Positions 8,711 through 16,423 of a stretch of DNA of 64,000 bases are shown here, in pieces (the stretch's first letter is position 1; every line of letters begins with the position of its first letter). The position numbers were made by a program, and so were the translations under genes. A model generated the notes under the pieces. The model was not told where the DNA came from, ran no database searches, and was given only the letters and a program-made list of their open reading frames with translations. This DNA is from Bin87 sp963668585 (GTDB taxonomy: Bacteria; Chloroflexota; Dehalococcoidia; Lucifugimonadales; UBA3495). The DNA lies in assembly GCA_963668585.1 (NCBI GenBank), contig OY764869.1:2046001-2110000 (forward strand), written 5' to 3'.

Positions 8711-8833
8711 ATGTTCGGTTTCTTTGATTCATTCAGCAAGGGCTGCGGATGCGCCCTCGGTCTGATTGTCGGCTTGGTCATTGCCGGTGTCGTTTTGGGT
8801 TTTTTGTTCGGGGACCTAAGGATCGGTCCCTGA
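8711..8833 (+). CDS. Small membrane protein, 40 aa
   Basis: Short ORF: MFGFFDSFSKGCGCALG, then a hydrophobic glycine/valine-rich helix (about residues 14-33, with G-x-x-x-G spacing), ending in a polar FGDLRIGP tail. This is the layout of a single-pass small membrane protein. It sits 62 nt after a sigma70-like promoter and 36 nt before the luciferase-like oxidoreductase gene in the same direction. The ribosome site (AAGG about 12 nt upstream) is weak. No homologue is recognised; support is the hydropathy pattern and position. Confidence 0.5.
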   Translation: MFGFFDSFSKGCGCALGLIVGLVIAGVVLGFLFGDLRIGP

Positions 8834-8869
8834 TTTTGTGTATCGCCCGGTTCCAACTGGAGTATCGCA

Positions 8870-9814
8870 ATGCAATTTGGATTTTATCTGCCCAATCATG
8901 GCCCCAACGCCCAACCTGAGCCGTTGGCCGAGATCGCCAAAACCGGCGATCGCCTAGGTTTCTATTGCATGGTCGCTGGCGACCACGTCCTCGTACCCAA
9001 TCGCATTGACTCTCCGTACCCGTACACGGTCGGAGGCGAGTTCCCCACCGGCGAAAGCGGGGAATATTTCGAGCAACTCACGCTGTTGACCTATCTGGCC
9101 GGTGTTACCGAGAACATCCGGATGGTTCCCAGCGTGATGATCGTCCCGTATCGGCCGCCAGAATGGGCGGCCAAGATACTGGCCACGCTGGATGTGCTGT
9201 CGCAAGGGAGGCTCATTCTCGGGGTTGGCGTCGGCTGGATGGAGGAGGAGTTTGAGGCGCTGGGGACGCCGCCATTCGCGGAACGCGGGGCTGTGACCGA
9301 CGAATATCTGCGGGCTTACAAGGAACTCTGGACCAGTCCGGCCCCTGAATTTGACGGGAAGTACGTCCAGTTTTCCGACATTCAATTCCTCCCCAAACCC
9401 GTGCAGAAACCGCACCCGCCCATCTGGGTTGGCGGGCAGAGTCGGCCGGCGATCCGGCGGGCCGCCACCATCGGCGACGGGTGGCATCCGGTGGGCACCA
9501 TACCGGCAGCGACGCTGGAACCCGAAGAGTTGGCAGGCGACATGGTCACCCTGAACCGGTATGCCGAACAGGCCGGACGGGATGCCAGTGAGATTCAGAT
9601 ATCGATGAAGGCCCCGCTTTACGATCCCGCCACCATGCAATCGGGTCCCCGGCGGCGGTTCTCAGGATCCCCCGATGCGATCCTGGAGGATGTGCAGACC
9701 TATTCTGACATTGGAGTCTCACACATCATCTTCGACATTCGGGGCAGCGACCGGAATCAGGCGTTGGAGCGGCTTGACTGGTTCGCCGGAGACATCATGG
9801 GGCAGGTCGATTAG
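8870..9814 (+). CDS. LLM class (luciferase-like) F420-dependent oxidoreductase
   Basis: 314 aa single-domain TIM barrel of the bacterial luciferase superfamily. Typical motifs: MQFGFYLPNHG at strand 1, IRMVPSVMIVPYRPPEWAAKILATLD, the signature LGVGVGWMEEEFEALG, and PIWVGGQSRPAIRRAATIGDGWHP. That last combination is characteristic of F420-dependent members rather than FMN alkanal monooxygenases, but cofactor and substrate are not proven. A second, diverged LLM enzyme is encoded at 18643-19692. The gene is preceded by a small membrane-protein ORF and closed by a strong terminator at 9869. Confidence 0.9.
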   Translation: MQFGFYLPNHGPNAQPEPLAEIAKTGDRLGFYCMVAGDHVLVPNRIDSPYPYTVGGEFPTGESGEYFEQLTLLTYLAGVTENIRMVPSVMIVPYRPPEWAAKILATLDVLSQGRLILGVGVGWMEEEFEALGTPPFAERGAVTDEYLRAYKELWTSPAPEFDGKYVQFSDIQFLPKPVQKPHPPIWVGGQSRPAIRRAATIGDGWHPVGTIPAATLEPEELAGDMVTLNRYAEQAGRDASEIQISMKAPLYDPATMQSGPRRRFSGSPDAILEDVQTYSDIGVSHIIFDIRGSDRNQALERLDWFAGDIMGQVD

Positions 9815-9868
9815 TTGGATCGCCCCAAAGGGCCATCTGCGCGAAAGATCGCGTCGGCGTTAATGCAA

Positions 9869-9894
9869 AAGGGGCGGGTTCTCACCCGCCCCTT
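9869..9894. terminator. Bidirectional terminator (GGGGCGGGT family)
   Basis: AAGGGGCGGGT (9869-9879) pairs perfectly with 9884-9894 around TCTC, with A/T tracts on both sides. It sits between the convergent luciferase-like gene and CoA-transferase gene and can serve both. Confidence 0.8.
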
Positions 9895-9916
9895 CGTCAT
9901 GCATGTGCGCTGAGCG

Positions 9917-11131
9917 TTATCCCGGTATTTCGTCGTAGTGGTCGAAGTTGCCGATGACGTTCGCCTCGTACATCGCCTGGACTTCCGTGTCGGAATAATC
10001 CAGCAAGCCGGTCAGCACGTCTTCGTTGTGTTCGCCGACGCGGGGCGTCGTTCCGACCACGGCGGGGGTGCGGCCGAAGTGCCAGAAATCGCCGGACACC
10101 GCAATCGTTCCCGCCAGGAAGTCATCCACTTCCACCATGGCGCGACGCTCCCACGGATGGGGGTCCGAGGCCGCCTGCGCGATGGTGTTAACCGGCGCCG
10201 CCACGACGTCATGGTGCGTGAAGTGGGCGATGGCTTCCTTCATGCTCATGTTCGCCATGAGGGCGTGCATGGCCTGGTTGATCAACTCGCCATTGTTTCC
10301 GCGCTCGTGGCGCGTGGTGAACCTGGGGTCCTCCAGCCACTCGGGCTTGCCCAGGGCGTTGCACACACGATGCCAGTGGTGCTGGTCGCCCGCGGAGATC
10401 AGTACCCAGCCGTCGGCGCAGGGGTATGTCCCCGACGGCGGCGCCGCCGATTCGCCACGCCTGGGCTCAATGCCGGCGCCGTGGTAGGCGGTGATGGGGA
10501 TCTCGGTGTAGCTGTAACCGGTATCGGCCAGACAGGCGTCAATGGTCTGTCCTTCGCCGGAGGTCTGACGCTCATGCAGCGCGGCCAGTGTCCCGATGGC
10601 GGCATGGAGCGCGGTGGTGCGGTCGATGATGGGGACGCCGGCGCGAATCGGCGGCATACCCTCTTCACCGGTCACCATGGCGATGCCCGACATGGTCTGC
10701 CCGATGGGGTCGTATCCGATCTGCTCGCGGTAAGGGCCGAACTGTCCGTACGCCGACACATTGACCATGATGATGCGCGGGTTCAATTCATACAGCACAT
10801 CGTAACCGAAACCCATGGTGTCAATGGTTCCGGGCCGGAAGTTCTGCAATAGCACGTCGGAGACCTGCACCAGCCTTCGGAGGACTTCCTTGCCCTCTTC
10901 TTTGCGCAGGTCAATGCTGAGGCTCTTCTTGCCGCTGTTGTACTGCACCCAGTAGGCGGACTGCTTCCGTACCCACGGAGCGTGATAGCGAGTTTCCTCG
11001 CCGCCCAGCCGCTCAACCTTGATCACCTCGGCGCCCAGGCGGGCCAGCACTTGGGCGCATCGTGGACCGGCCTGATGCCGACCCAAGTCAATTACACGAA
11101 TCCCGTCCAGGGGGCCTTTCGCTTCTGCCAT
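9917..11131 (-). CDS. CaiB/BaiF family (class III) CoA-transferase
   Basis: 404 aa, the usual length. It begins MAEAKGPLDGIRVIDLGRHQAGP (start-of-family motif L-x-G-I-R-V-x-D) and has the conserved AEVIKVERLGGEETR, SIDLRKEEGKEVLRRL and QNFRPGTIDTMGFGYDVL segments. The aspartate in GVPIIDRTT corresponds to the catalytic Asp that forms the acyl anhydride in formyl-CoA transferase. It moves CoA between carboxylic acids. An in-frame upstream extension exists, but ATG at 11131 is preferred: GGAG lies 8 nt before it and homology begins there. Acyl substrate unknown. Confidence 0.93.
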   Translation of the reverse strand: MAEAKGPLDGIRVIDLGRHQAGPRCAQVLARLGAEVIKVERLGGEETRYHAPWVRKQSAYWVQYNSGKKSLSIDLRKEEGKEVLRRLVQVSDVLLQNFRPGTIDTMGFGYDVLYELNPRIIMVNVSAYGQFGPYREQIGYDPIGQTMSGIAMVTGEEGMPPIRAGVPIIDRTTALHAAIGTLAALHERQTSGEGQTIDACLADTGYSYTEIPITAYHGAGIEPRRGESAAPPSGTYPCADGWVLISAGDQHHWHRVCNALGKPEWLEDPRFTTRHERGNNGELINQAMHALMANMSMKEAIAHFTHHDVVAAPVNTIAQAASDPHPWERRAMVEVDDFLAGTIAVSGDFWHFGRTPAVVGTTPRVGEHNEDVLTGLLDYSDTEVQAMYEANVIGNFDHYDEIPG

Positions 11132-11350
11132 GACAGGTTCTCCTACGTTGTTCGATTCTTGAGGCGGATTTCTGATCCCACAGAAACAGCCCAACTTTCG
11201 TGGCCGCTGGCACGATATGGCCCACGGCGATTTCGAGTGTCGCCATTCTACGACGCTATTGTTCAATGGGCAAGCGTGCCCGCGCCAGACGCATTCGATT
11301 ATCCTGGCGAAAAGCGGTTGCTGCTGCCAGGACGGTTCCCTGCTCGCCGT

Positions 11351-11383
11351 CCGCTCGTCCTTCGACGGGCTCAGGATGAGCGG
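11351..11383. repeat. CCGCTC/GAGCGG stem-loop repeat, copy 1
   Basis: CCGCTCGTCC (11351-11360) pairs with GGATGAGCGG (11374-11383), one G-T pair included, around TTCGACGGGCTCA. Outer bases GT and AC extend the stem. It matches copy 2 at 12165-12197 in both arms and the TTCGAC loop core. Confidence 0.75.
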
Positions 11384-11559
11384 ACTTTGAACCGCCTGAG
11401 GCGGACCTACGGCAGGCTCCCGCCAGAGGCGGGCGTTTTGCAGGATGACAGGTTTGAAGGCCGCCCATGCGTGTGCATGGCCGCTGGCGATCCACCAGGG
11501 TGGGACGGCGCCGGGCGGGCGTCGTCTCTCCGGAGGGGCGATGGGTTTCTCGTCCCTGC

Positions 11560-11616
11560 GGTTGGTGGTTCGTTGGTTGGCGGTTGGTTGTTTCGGTTGG
11601 TTGGTTTGTTTTGGTG
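11560..11616 (+). repeat. G/T-rich GGTTGG tract
   Basis: About 57 nt made almost only of G and T on this strand, with at least seven GG doublets separated by TT, TTG or T and no long coding frame. GGTTGG runs can form two-tetrad G-quadruplexes in vitro. Whether it does anything in the cell is unknown. Confidence 0.5.
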
Positions 11617-11930
11617 TGAGAGGCGGGATTCCGGATCGTTGTCAGCGCACGGCCGGTACGCAACTATTTGAACGGCAGTTTCGTGGTCGCAGGACTATTT
11701 GGTTGAGTCCCTACCACGCGGGCCCGAACAATCCCGGTGGGCCAGTGGGGCACCGCCGGTGAGTACGTTGGTCGGATATCGGCGAATTGCCACCTGGACC
11801 GGTTGCGATTTGTTGCTGACGGGGTTGGCCGTCGATCCGGAATCCTGCCTCTCTGGGGTTGGGATGGAGCAGCTGCTTGATCTAGACGGTATTAGGATAT
11901 ACGTTCGTATTGGTGGTGTCAAGGGATTAT

Positions 11931-11965
11931 TTTACAGGGATGGGCAGGATTTACAGGATGATGGG
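11931..11965 (+). repeat. TTTACAGG imperfect direct repeat
   Basis: Two imperfect units, TTTACAGGGATGGG and TTTACAGGATGATGGG, separated by CAGGA. The arrangement looks like a dispersed intergenic repeat; I see no second copy in this window. Confidence 0.5.
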
Positions 11966-12037
11966 ATTGCGGCGGGTCGGTCGTGCTTTGTCGGGTTCAG
12001 GATGAGCGGACTGCCTCAGCTATCGTCGATAAGCGCG

Positions 12038-12060
12038 GGGGCAGGTTTCAAACCTGCCCC
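12038..12060. repeat. GGGGCAGG hairpin in intergenic island
   Basis: GGGGCAGGTTT and AAACCTGCCCC pair perfectly with one base between them. It is not next to a gene end, has no T-run, and matches the post-pnp hairpin at 6696 in its core. Confidence 0.7.
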
Positions 12061-12164
12061 TACATTGTATGGTGCTGGGTGGTCGTGCAGCCTATTCCGA
12101 TTGCCTGCACACATTGTCTGCGCACAGAGAGTTGCGGCGATATTGACGTTTCTGCGATCACCGT

Positions 12165-12197
12165 CCGCTCGTGGTTCGACAGGCTCGCCATGAGCGG
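12165..12197. repeat. CCGCTC/GAGCGG stem-loop repeat, copy 2
   Basis: CCGCTCGTGG (12165-12174) pairs with CCATGAGCGG (12188-12197) around TTCGACAGGCTCG. Inner base pairs differ from copy 1 but co-vary (GTCC/GGAT versus GTGG/CCAT), which keeps the stem. Confidence 0.75.
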
Positions 12198-12248
12198 GAA
12201 GCAGGTGAGCTTGGACATTCCCTGGCGACGGCAGTGAACGCCGATGGA

Positions 12249-13508
12249 TCAGACCGCGCCTTCTGATTCCAGTGTGGCGAGTTGTTCGGGCGACAACCCG
12301 CCCAACGAGCATAGAACTTCCGCGTTGTGCTCACCGAGGGTGGGCGGAACGCCGGCGCCCGACGCCTCGCACGCGGTCAACCGGATGGGTGTCGCCAGCG
12401 ACCGGAAGGTTCCACCTATTGAATCGGCGGTGTCCACGTACATTTCCCTCGCCGCCAGGTGCGGGCAGTCCGCCAGGTCTGCGACGCTTTGGGTCACGCC
12501 CATTGAGAATCCGATCTCGGTCAGCCTGCCGGCCACCTCCCATTTGGGTCGTTCGGAGGACCACGCTTCGATTGCGGGTATCACCTGGTCGAAAACGAAA
12601 TCAGCGTCGGGGAACTGCTGCAGATAGCGTTCGTCGCTCTCCGGCAGGTCGGAACGTCCCACCAACTCCCACAACGCGGCCAGCCGTTGGGGATTGCGGA
12701 CCCCCGCCATGATGATGTAACCATCAGATGCTCGGAATACCAGGCCGGGTCCGAGGGAAGCCTCCCTGGTGCGCCCTGGAATATTGCCCGTGGCCTGGTA
12801 GGCGTTCATGTTGCTGATCACGTGCGACGCCATACATTCGTACATTGCCACGTCAACGTGCTGGCCCAATCCGGTCTGCCGACGGGTTTCCAGGGCCAGC
12901 ACGATTCCCAGCGCGGCCCAGACCCCGGGCACGGAATCTCCCATGTTGTCGCCCACGGCCTGGGGACGGCCGCCGGGCTCGCCCGTTAACTCCATCCAGC
13001 CGGACATCGCCTGGATCGCCAGATTGTTGGCGGGCCAGTCGGAGTACGGCCCCCGGGCGCCTTCGCTATCCCCATAACCGGTGATCTCGGCGTAAACCAG
13101 GCGCGGGTTGATTTCGCTCAGCCGGTCGTAACCCAGGCCCAGACGACGGAAGGCGCCCGGCCCCCAGTTGTCCAGCAGGACGTCCGAGTTGGCGACCAGG
13201 TTCTCGAAAGCCGCCTTGCAGGTCGCGTTTCTCAAATCCAGGGTAACCGACTTTTTGTTGCGGTTGACACCCAGAAACCGGCTGCTCACCTGCCCCGTGT
13301 CGGCATCTCCGATAAAGGGCCCACGCCCGCGGGCGAGATCTCCGGTGCGGGGTCGTTCAATCTTGATGACCTCTGCGCCCATGTCGGCCAGGATCATCGA
13401 GCAGAAAGGGCCAGCCACTATGTGCGTCGCATCGAGCACGCGAATGCCCTTCAGCGGCAGCGGCAATTCGGTGGGTTGTGTCCGGGAGTCGGTGGAGTGG
13501 TCAGGCAT
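12249..13508 (-). CDS. CaiB/BaiF family (class III) CoA-transferase
   Basis: 419 aa. Family motifs: LKGIRVLDATHIVAGPFCSM, LADMGAEVIKIERPRTGD, VTLDLRNATCKAAFENL, DNWGPGAFRRLGLGYDRL and ITGYGDSEGARGPYSD. The aspartate in NMGDSVPG is the likely catalytic Asp. It differs clearly from the CoA-transferase at 9917-11131, so the two are not a recent duplication. It lies 55 nt downstream of the MBL hydrolase gene and is probably the last gene of the mutase-ligase operon, where it could supply or recycle CoA on a short-chain acid. The acyl donor and acceptor cannot be read from sequence. Confidence 0.93.
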   Translation of the reverse strand: MPDHSTDSRTQPTELPLPLKGIRVLDATHIVAGPFCSMILADMGAEVIKIERPRTGDLARGRGPFIGDADTGQVSSRFLGVNRNKKSVTLDLRNATCKAAFENLVANSDVLLDNWGPGAFRRLGLGYDRLSEINPRLVYAEITGYGDSEGARGPYSDWPANNLAIQAMSGWMELTGEPGGRPQAVGDNMGDSVPGVWAALGIVLALETRRQTGLGQHVDVAMYECMASHVISNMNAYQATGNIPGRTREASLGPGLVFRASDGYIIMAGVRNPQRLAALWELVGRSDLPESDERYLQQFPDADFVFDQVIPAIEAWSSERPKWEVAGRLTEIGFSMGVTQSVADLADCPHLAAREMYVDTADSIGGTFRSLATPIRLTACEASGAGVPPTLGEHNAEVLCSLGGLSPEQLATLESEGAV

Positions 13509-13563
13509 GATAGGTCGTCCCTTGCGTGGTTGGTTGATGGTTCCAGTCAGTTCGGGTGAGGGG

Positions 13564-14355
13564 TCAGCTTACATACTCGGCCAGTGACCTCACCGCGGAC
13601 CGGGCGCCCTTGCGCATCGGCAAGAAGTGGCTCAGACACAGCACATCGAAATCCAGTTCGGCCAGTTTTTGCACGGATTCACGCGCTGCCGAAAAATCGC
13701 TGGAAAAGAAGGGAGATGGCAGCGTCACCCGGTCCCCCCTTCGCTGCATCGCGTCGGCGGCTATGAGCACGCCTTCGTTGGGGAAGAGCAGGCTGATGCT
13801 GCCCGGAGTGTGTCCTGGAGTGTGAATGACGCGCGCGCCGCCCAACAGCGGCAACGTAGTTCCCTCATCCAAGGGTTGAACTTTGGCGATTGGAGGCGGA
13901 TGCAGCGCCGCCAACAATGGCCAGAGCAATGCCCGCAACCACCATTGCTGCACAGGATTGGGGATGTCCCCGCGGCGTTCCTGTTGCAATCGGGCGGCTT
14001 CCACGCGGTGGGCTTCCACTGGCACACCGGTCATGGCCTGTAAACCTGCCATGCCCCCGATGTGGTCAAGATGGTAATGAGTGGCGATCAGGCGCTTCAC
14101 CGAATCGGCACCGTAGCCCATGCGGGCCAGGTGCGCCATGATTCCTCCGCTGTGGATTCGCCAGCCGGCGTCGATGAGGGTGACTTCCGGGCGTTCTGCG
14201 CCGGGCCCGGCAGCGGTATCGGCGCCGTCGCTCTGCTCCGGCGGGGTCGCGACAATGAACACGCTGGTGGAGCGCAACGAGTGCTGGTACAGGCCGGGGA
14301 CGATTTCCCCCACGTTGATGCGGGGGCCCGGTATGCGTGGGTAACGGCTAAACAC
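13564..14355 (-). CDS. MBL-fold metallo-hydrolase
   Basis: 263 aa. The metal-binding motif H-x-H-x-D-H is present (THYHLDHIGG, about residues 92-101), followed by HTPGHTPGS and a conserved Asp in LIAADAM, with a late His (LCLSHFLP). This ligand set fits the glyoxalase II-like/SoxH-like branch of the metallo-beta-lactamase superfamily, so it may hydrolyse a thioester; the substrate is not established. The GTG start at 14355 has a weak ribosome site, and a later start is possible. The gene lies 24 nt after the CoA-ligase stop on the same strand, so it probably belongs to the mutase-ligase operon. Confidence 0.85.
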   Translation of the reverse strand: MFSRYPRIPGPRINVGEIVPGLYQHSLRSTSVFIVATPPEQSDGADTAAGPGAERPEVTLIDAGWRIHSGGIMAHLARMGYGADSVKRLIATHYHLDHIGGMAGLQAMTGVPVEAHRVEAARLQQERRGDIPNPVQQWWLRALLWPLLAALHPPPIAKVQPLDEGTTLPLLGGARVIHTPGHTPGSISLLFPNEGVLIAADAMQRRGDRVTLPSPFFSSDFSAARESVQKLAELDFDVLCLSHFLPMRKGARSAVRSLAEYVS

Positions 14356-14379
14356 GGCGTGGTTCGGAGGGTCAACGGG

Positions 14380-15777
14380 TCAGCGAAGGTCAACCACCCG
14401 CCGGGCCTTGAATTGCGTCCGCTCGAATTCGCCTTCGGGTTTGAGTTCCACCGCGACCCCGACACCCAACGCCCTGCGGAGGGTGTCGCTGACCCGATCC
14501 CGAAGTGATTCCAGCCATTCCGGCCCCGCTTCGCCGGCCGTCGCCCAGATATTGGAGACGATTTCGGTCTGCACCGTCAACCGGTCCAGGTAACCGCGTT
14601 CCCGTTCCACCACCAGCCGAAACTCTCCGCCAAATTCATCCAGACCGCGCAGCACGTCTTCAACCCTTGAAGGGAAAACGTTCTGGCCCCGGATTATCAG
14701 CATATCGTCCGCACGACCGTAGATTCCCCACGGCAATGTCGGGTAAGTCCTTCCGCACTCACAGTCCACCATATCCCACCGCGCGATGTCGCCGGACCAA
14801 TATCTGATCATTGGTTGGGATTCTCTTTCCAAGTGGGTGTACACCGGGACGCCCTCTCCACCCATTGGAACGGGTTCGTGCGATTCAGCGTCCACCAGTT
14901 GCGTGTACACGATATCCTGCCAGAGGTGCATACCCTGTCGCAGATGACGACAACCGCCGTTGGTCATCCACGGCGTCATTTCCGCCATGCTGCCCTGATC
15001 CACCACGTAGCACCCGAAGGCGTCCTCGATGGCCTGCCTGGTGGACGGCACGCTGGCGCCGGGTTCGCCGCTGAAAAACATCAGCCGAAATGCGAAATCA
15101 GACCTGGGGTCCAGTCCCATTTCGCGAGCCGTTTCCGCCAGGTACAGAGCATACGACGGAGTGGCGTACAGGGCGGCGGGCCTCACCATCTGCGCCCATT
15201 CGACTGCCCGCTCAGTCTGGCCGGGGGCGCCGGCGCCGAACGGGAAACAGGTGGCGCCCAGTCTTTCCGCCCCGACCAGGGCGCCCCAACTGCCGACGTA
15301 CAGGCTGAAAACGGCCGCGACCATCACCGTATCGGCGGGCCGGACGCCAGCGGCCCAGAGGATGCGGGCGTGGGCCTCGCCGATGCGTTCCCAATCCCCC
15401 CTGCTGATCCCGAAAACGGTGGGCCGACCCGTCGTCCCCGAAGTGCCGTGGATTCGGTATATCTGCGCGGGGTCCACGCACAGGAACCGTCCGTAGGGTG
15501 GGTGGGCTTCCTGTTCCTGGCGCACTTCGTCCTTGGTCAGTATGGGCAGTTGAGCGAATTCGTCCAGGCTGCGGATGTTCGCGGGATCGACCGGGGCGTC
15601 CCGCCAGAACTCACGGTAAAAACCGGAGTTTTCCCAGGCATACCTGACTTGGCCCCGCAACTTGTCCAGGATGGTGCGGTCGCGCTCTGCCGGAGGCATG
15701 GTCTCCAACCCGGCATCCCAATGTTCCGCATCGGACGGCGGGCAAAATTGCAAATCGTATTTGGGCGGCCAGTTCAT
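14380..15777 (-). CDS. PaaK-type (phenylacetate--CoA ligase family) AMP-dependent acyl-CoA ligase
   Basis: 465 aa, longer than typical PaaK (about 430-440) but with its architecture: N-terminal YAWENSGFYREFW, the P-loop GTSGTTGRPTV (about residue 114), the motif YRTGDI-like YWSGDIARW, GRADDMLIIRGQNVFPSRVE and a small C-terminal ACT-like/AMP-binding_C_2 domain ending RTQFKARRVVDL. It would join an organic acid to CoA through an acyl-AMP. It is the third gene of the operon after the two B12-mutase subunits, and 2-hydroxyisobutyryl-CoA ligase of the Aquincola pathway is, as I recall, also a PaaK relative. Its start codon lies inside the 15-bp tandem repeat. Phenylacetate as substrate is not excluded, but no paa genes are near. 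Confidence 0.9.
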   Translation of the reverse strand: MNWPPKYDLQFCPPSDAEHWDAGLETMPPAERDRTILDKLRGQVRYAWENSGFYREFWRDAPVDPANIRSLDEFAQLPILTKDEVRQEQEAHPPYGRFLCVDPAQIYRIHGTSGTTGRPTVFGISRGDWERIGEAHARILWAAGVRPADTVMVAAVFSLYVGSWGALVGAERLGATCFPFGAGAPGQTERAVEWAQMVRPAALYATPSYALYLAETAREMGLDPRSDFAFRLMFFSGEPGASVPSTRQAIEDAFGCYVVDQGSMAEMTPWMTNGGCRHLRQGMHLWQDIVYTQLVDAESHEPVPMGGEGVPVYTHLERESQPMIRYWSGDIARWDMVDCECGRTYPTLPWGIYGRADDMLIIRGQNVFPSRVEDVLRGLDEFGGEFRLVVERERGYLDRLTVQTEIVSNIWATAGEAGPEWLESLRDRVSDTLRRALGVGVAVELKPEGEFERTQFKARRVVDLR

Positions 15778-15863
15778 CGGGCGTCATCTCATCGGGCGTC
15801 ATCTCATCGGGCATCATCTCATCGGGCATCATCTCATCGGGCATCATCTCATCGGGCATCATT
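15775..15863 (-). repeat. 15-bp tandem repeat bridging the mutase and ligase genes
   Basis: About six units on the minus strand. Four carry ATGATGCCCGATGAG and the two nearest the ligase carry ACG in place of the second ATG. The array fills the gap exactly: its first unit contains the mutase small-subunit TGA within ATGATG, and its last unit contains the ligase ATG. Every unit offers ATG codons and a GATGAG element. Read from the first ATG it would encode repeats of MMPDE, in a different frame from the ligase. Confidence 0.9.
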
Positions 15864-16296
15864 GCTGCATCGTTGAGTTGATGAATTCGATCATTTCCGT
15901 GGTGAACGCGCCGACTGGGAACACGCCGTCAACGCCGATGTCGTGCAGTCGTTCAATGTCGCCGTCCGGAATGGTGCCGCCGACGAGCAACGTCACGTCG
16001 TCCGGCGCGCCGTTGCCGCGCAGGCCGTGCTGCTCCAGGGCCGCCACCATCCTGGGCATCAGGCGCATATGGGCCCCCGAGAGGATGCTGATGCCGACCA
16101 CGTCCACGTCTTCCTGGGCCGCCGCCGCCGCGACCTGATCTGCGGTTACACGCATCCCGAGGTACACCACCTCCATGCCGGCGTCGCGCAGAGCCCGCGC
16201 GATTACCTTGACGCCCCGGTCGTGGCCATCCAGGCCAAGCTTGGCGAGGAGTACCCTGGGCGGAAGGCGGTGTTCTTGATGAACCGATGAGACCAT
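15859..16296 (-). CDS. B12-dependent acyl-CoA mutase small (cobalamin-binding) subunit, HcmB-like
   Basis: 145 aa. It has the B12-binding signature D-x-H-x-x-G (DGHDRG, residues 23-28; His25 is the expected lower cobalt ligand), S-x-L (SILSG, about 70-74) and the GG motif (VGGTIPDGD, about 105-113). The separate small subunit fits isobutyryl-CoA and 2-hydroxyisobutyryl-CoA mutases, whereas methylmalonyl-CoA mutase usually has this domain fused to the large chain. An upstream in-frame extension exists but lacks homology; ATG at 16296 puts the domain at the normal N-terminal position. It lies 127 nt after the large subunit. Stop and next ATGs merge into the 15-bp repeat. Confidence 0.93.
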   Translation of the reverse strand: MVSSVHQEHRLPPRVLLAKLGLDGHDRGVKVIARALRDAGMEVVYLGMRVTADQVAAAAAQEDVDVVGISILSGAHMRLMPRMVAALEQHGLRGNGAPDDVTLLVGGTIPDGDIERLHDIGVDGVFPVGAFTTEMIEFINSTMQQ

Positions 16297-16423
16297 GGCA
16301 ATTGGCAGGTATCCGGACTGGAGAGGATGCCGTGATGGACGGCGAGCCGGGTGGTTTCGTGCGAGGCTGAGGCTTGAACAGCCGCCAACACTATACCCCA
16401 TCACGCGGCTCACTTTCCTCCGT

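Larger units (their letters stand above)
11132..12248. other. 1.1-kb gene-free island with dispersed repeats
   Basis: No reading frame here has a recognisable domain, a good ribosome site or coding character. Instead the region carries several repeat types: stem-loops of a CCGCTC...GAGCGG family (11351-11383, 12165-12197, half copy near 11989-12011), a perfect GGGGCAGG hairpin (12038-12060), two small inverted repeats near 11391-11435, a G/T-rich tract (11560-11616), and a TTTACAGG-type direct repeat (11931-11965). It lies between two minus-strand CoA-transferase genes. Confidence 0.75.

Noticed and set aside
11132..11266. 45-residue N-terminal extension of the CoA-transferase at 9917
   Set aside because: A strong ribosome site and the family N-terminus fix the start at 11131.
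11699..12193. 164-aa ORF in the intergenic island
   Set aside because: It runs through hairpins and direct repeats, has no ribosome site and no recognisable domain.
15611..15862. 83-aa ORF made of MMPDE repeats
   Set aside because: It is the tandem repeat read from its first ATG, then runs in another frame through the ligase gene; no homology beyond the repeat.
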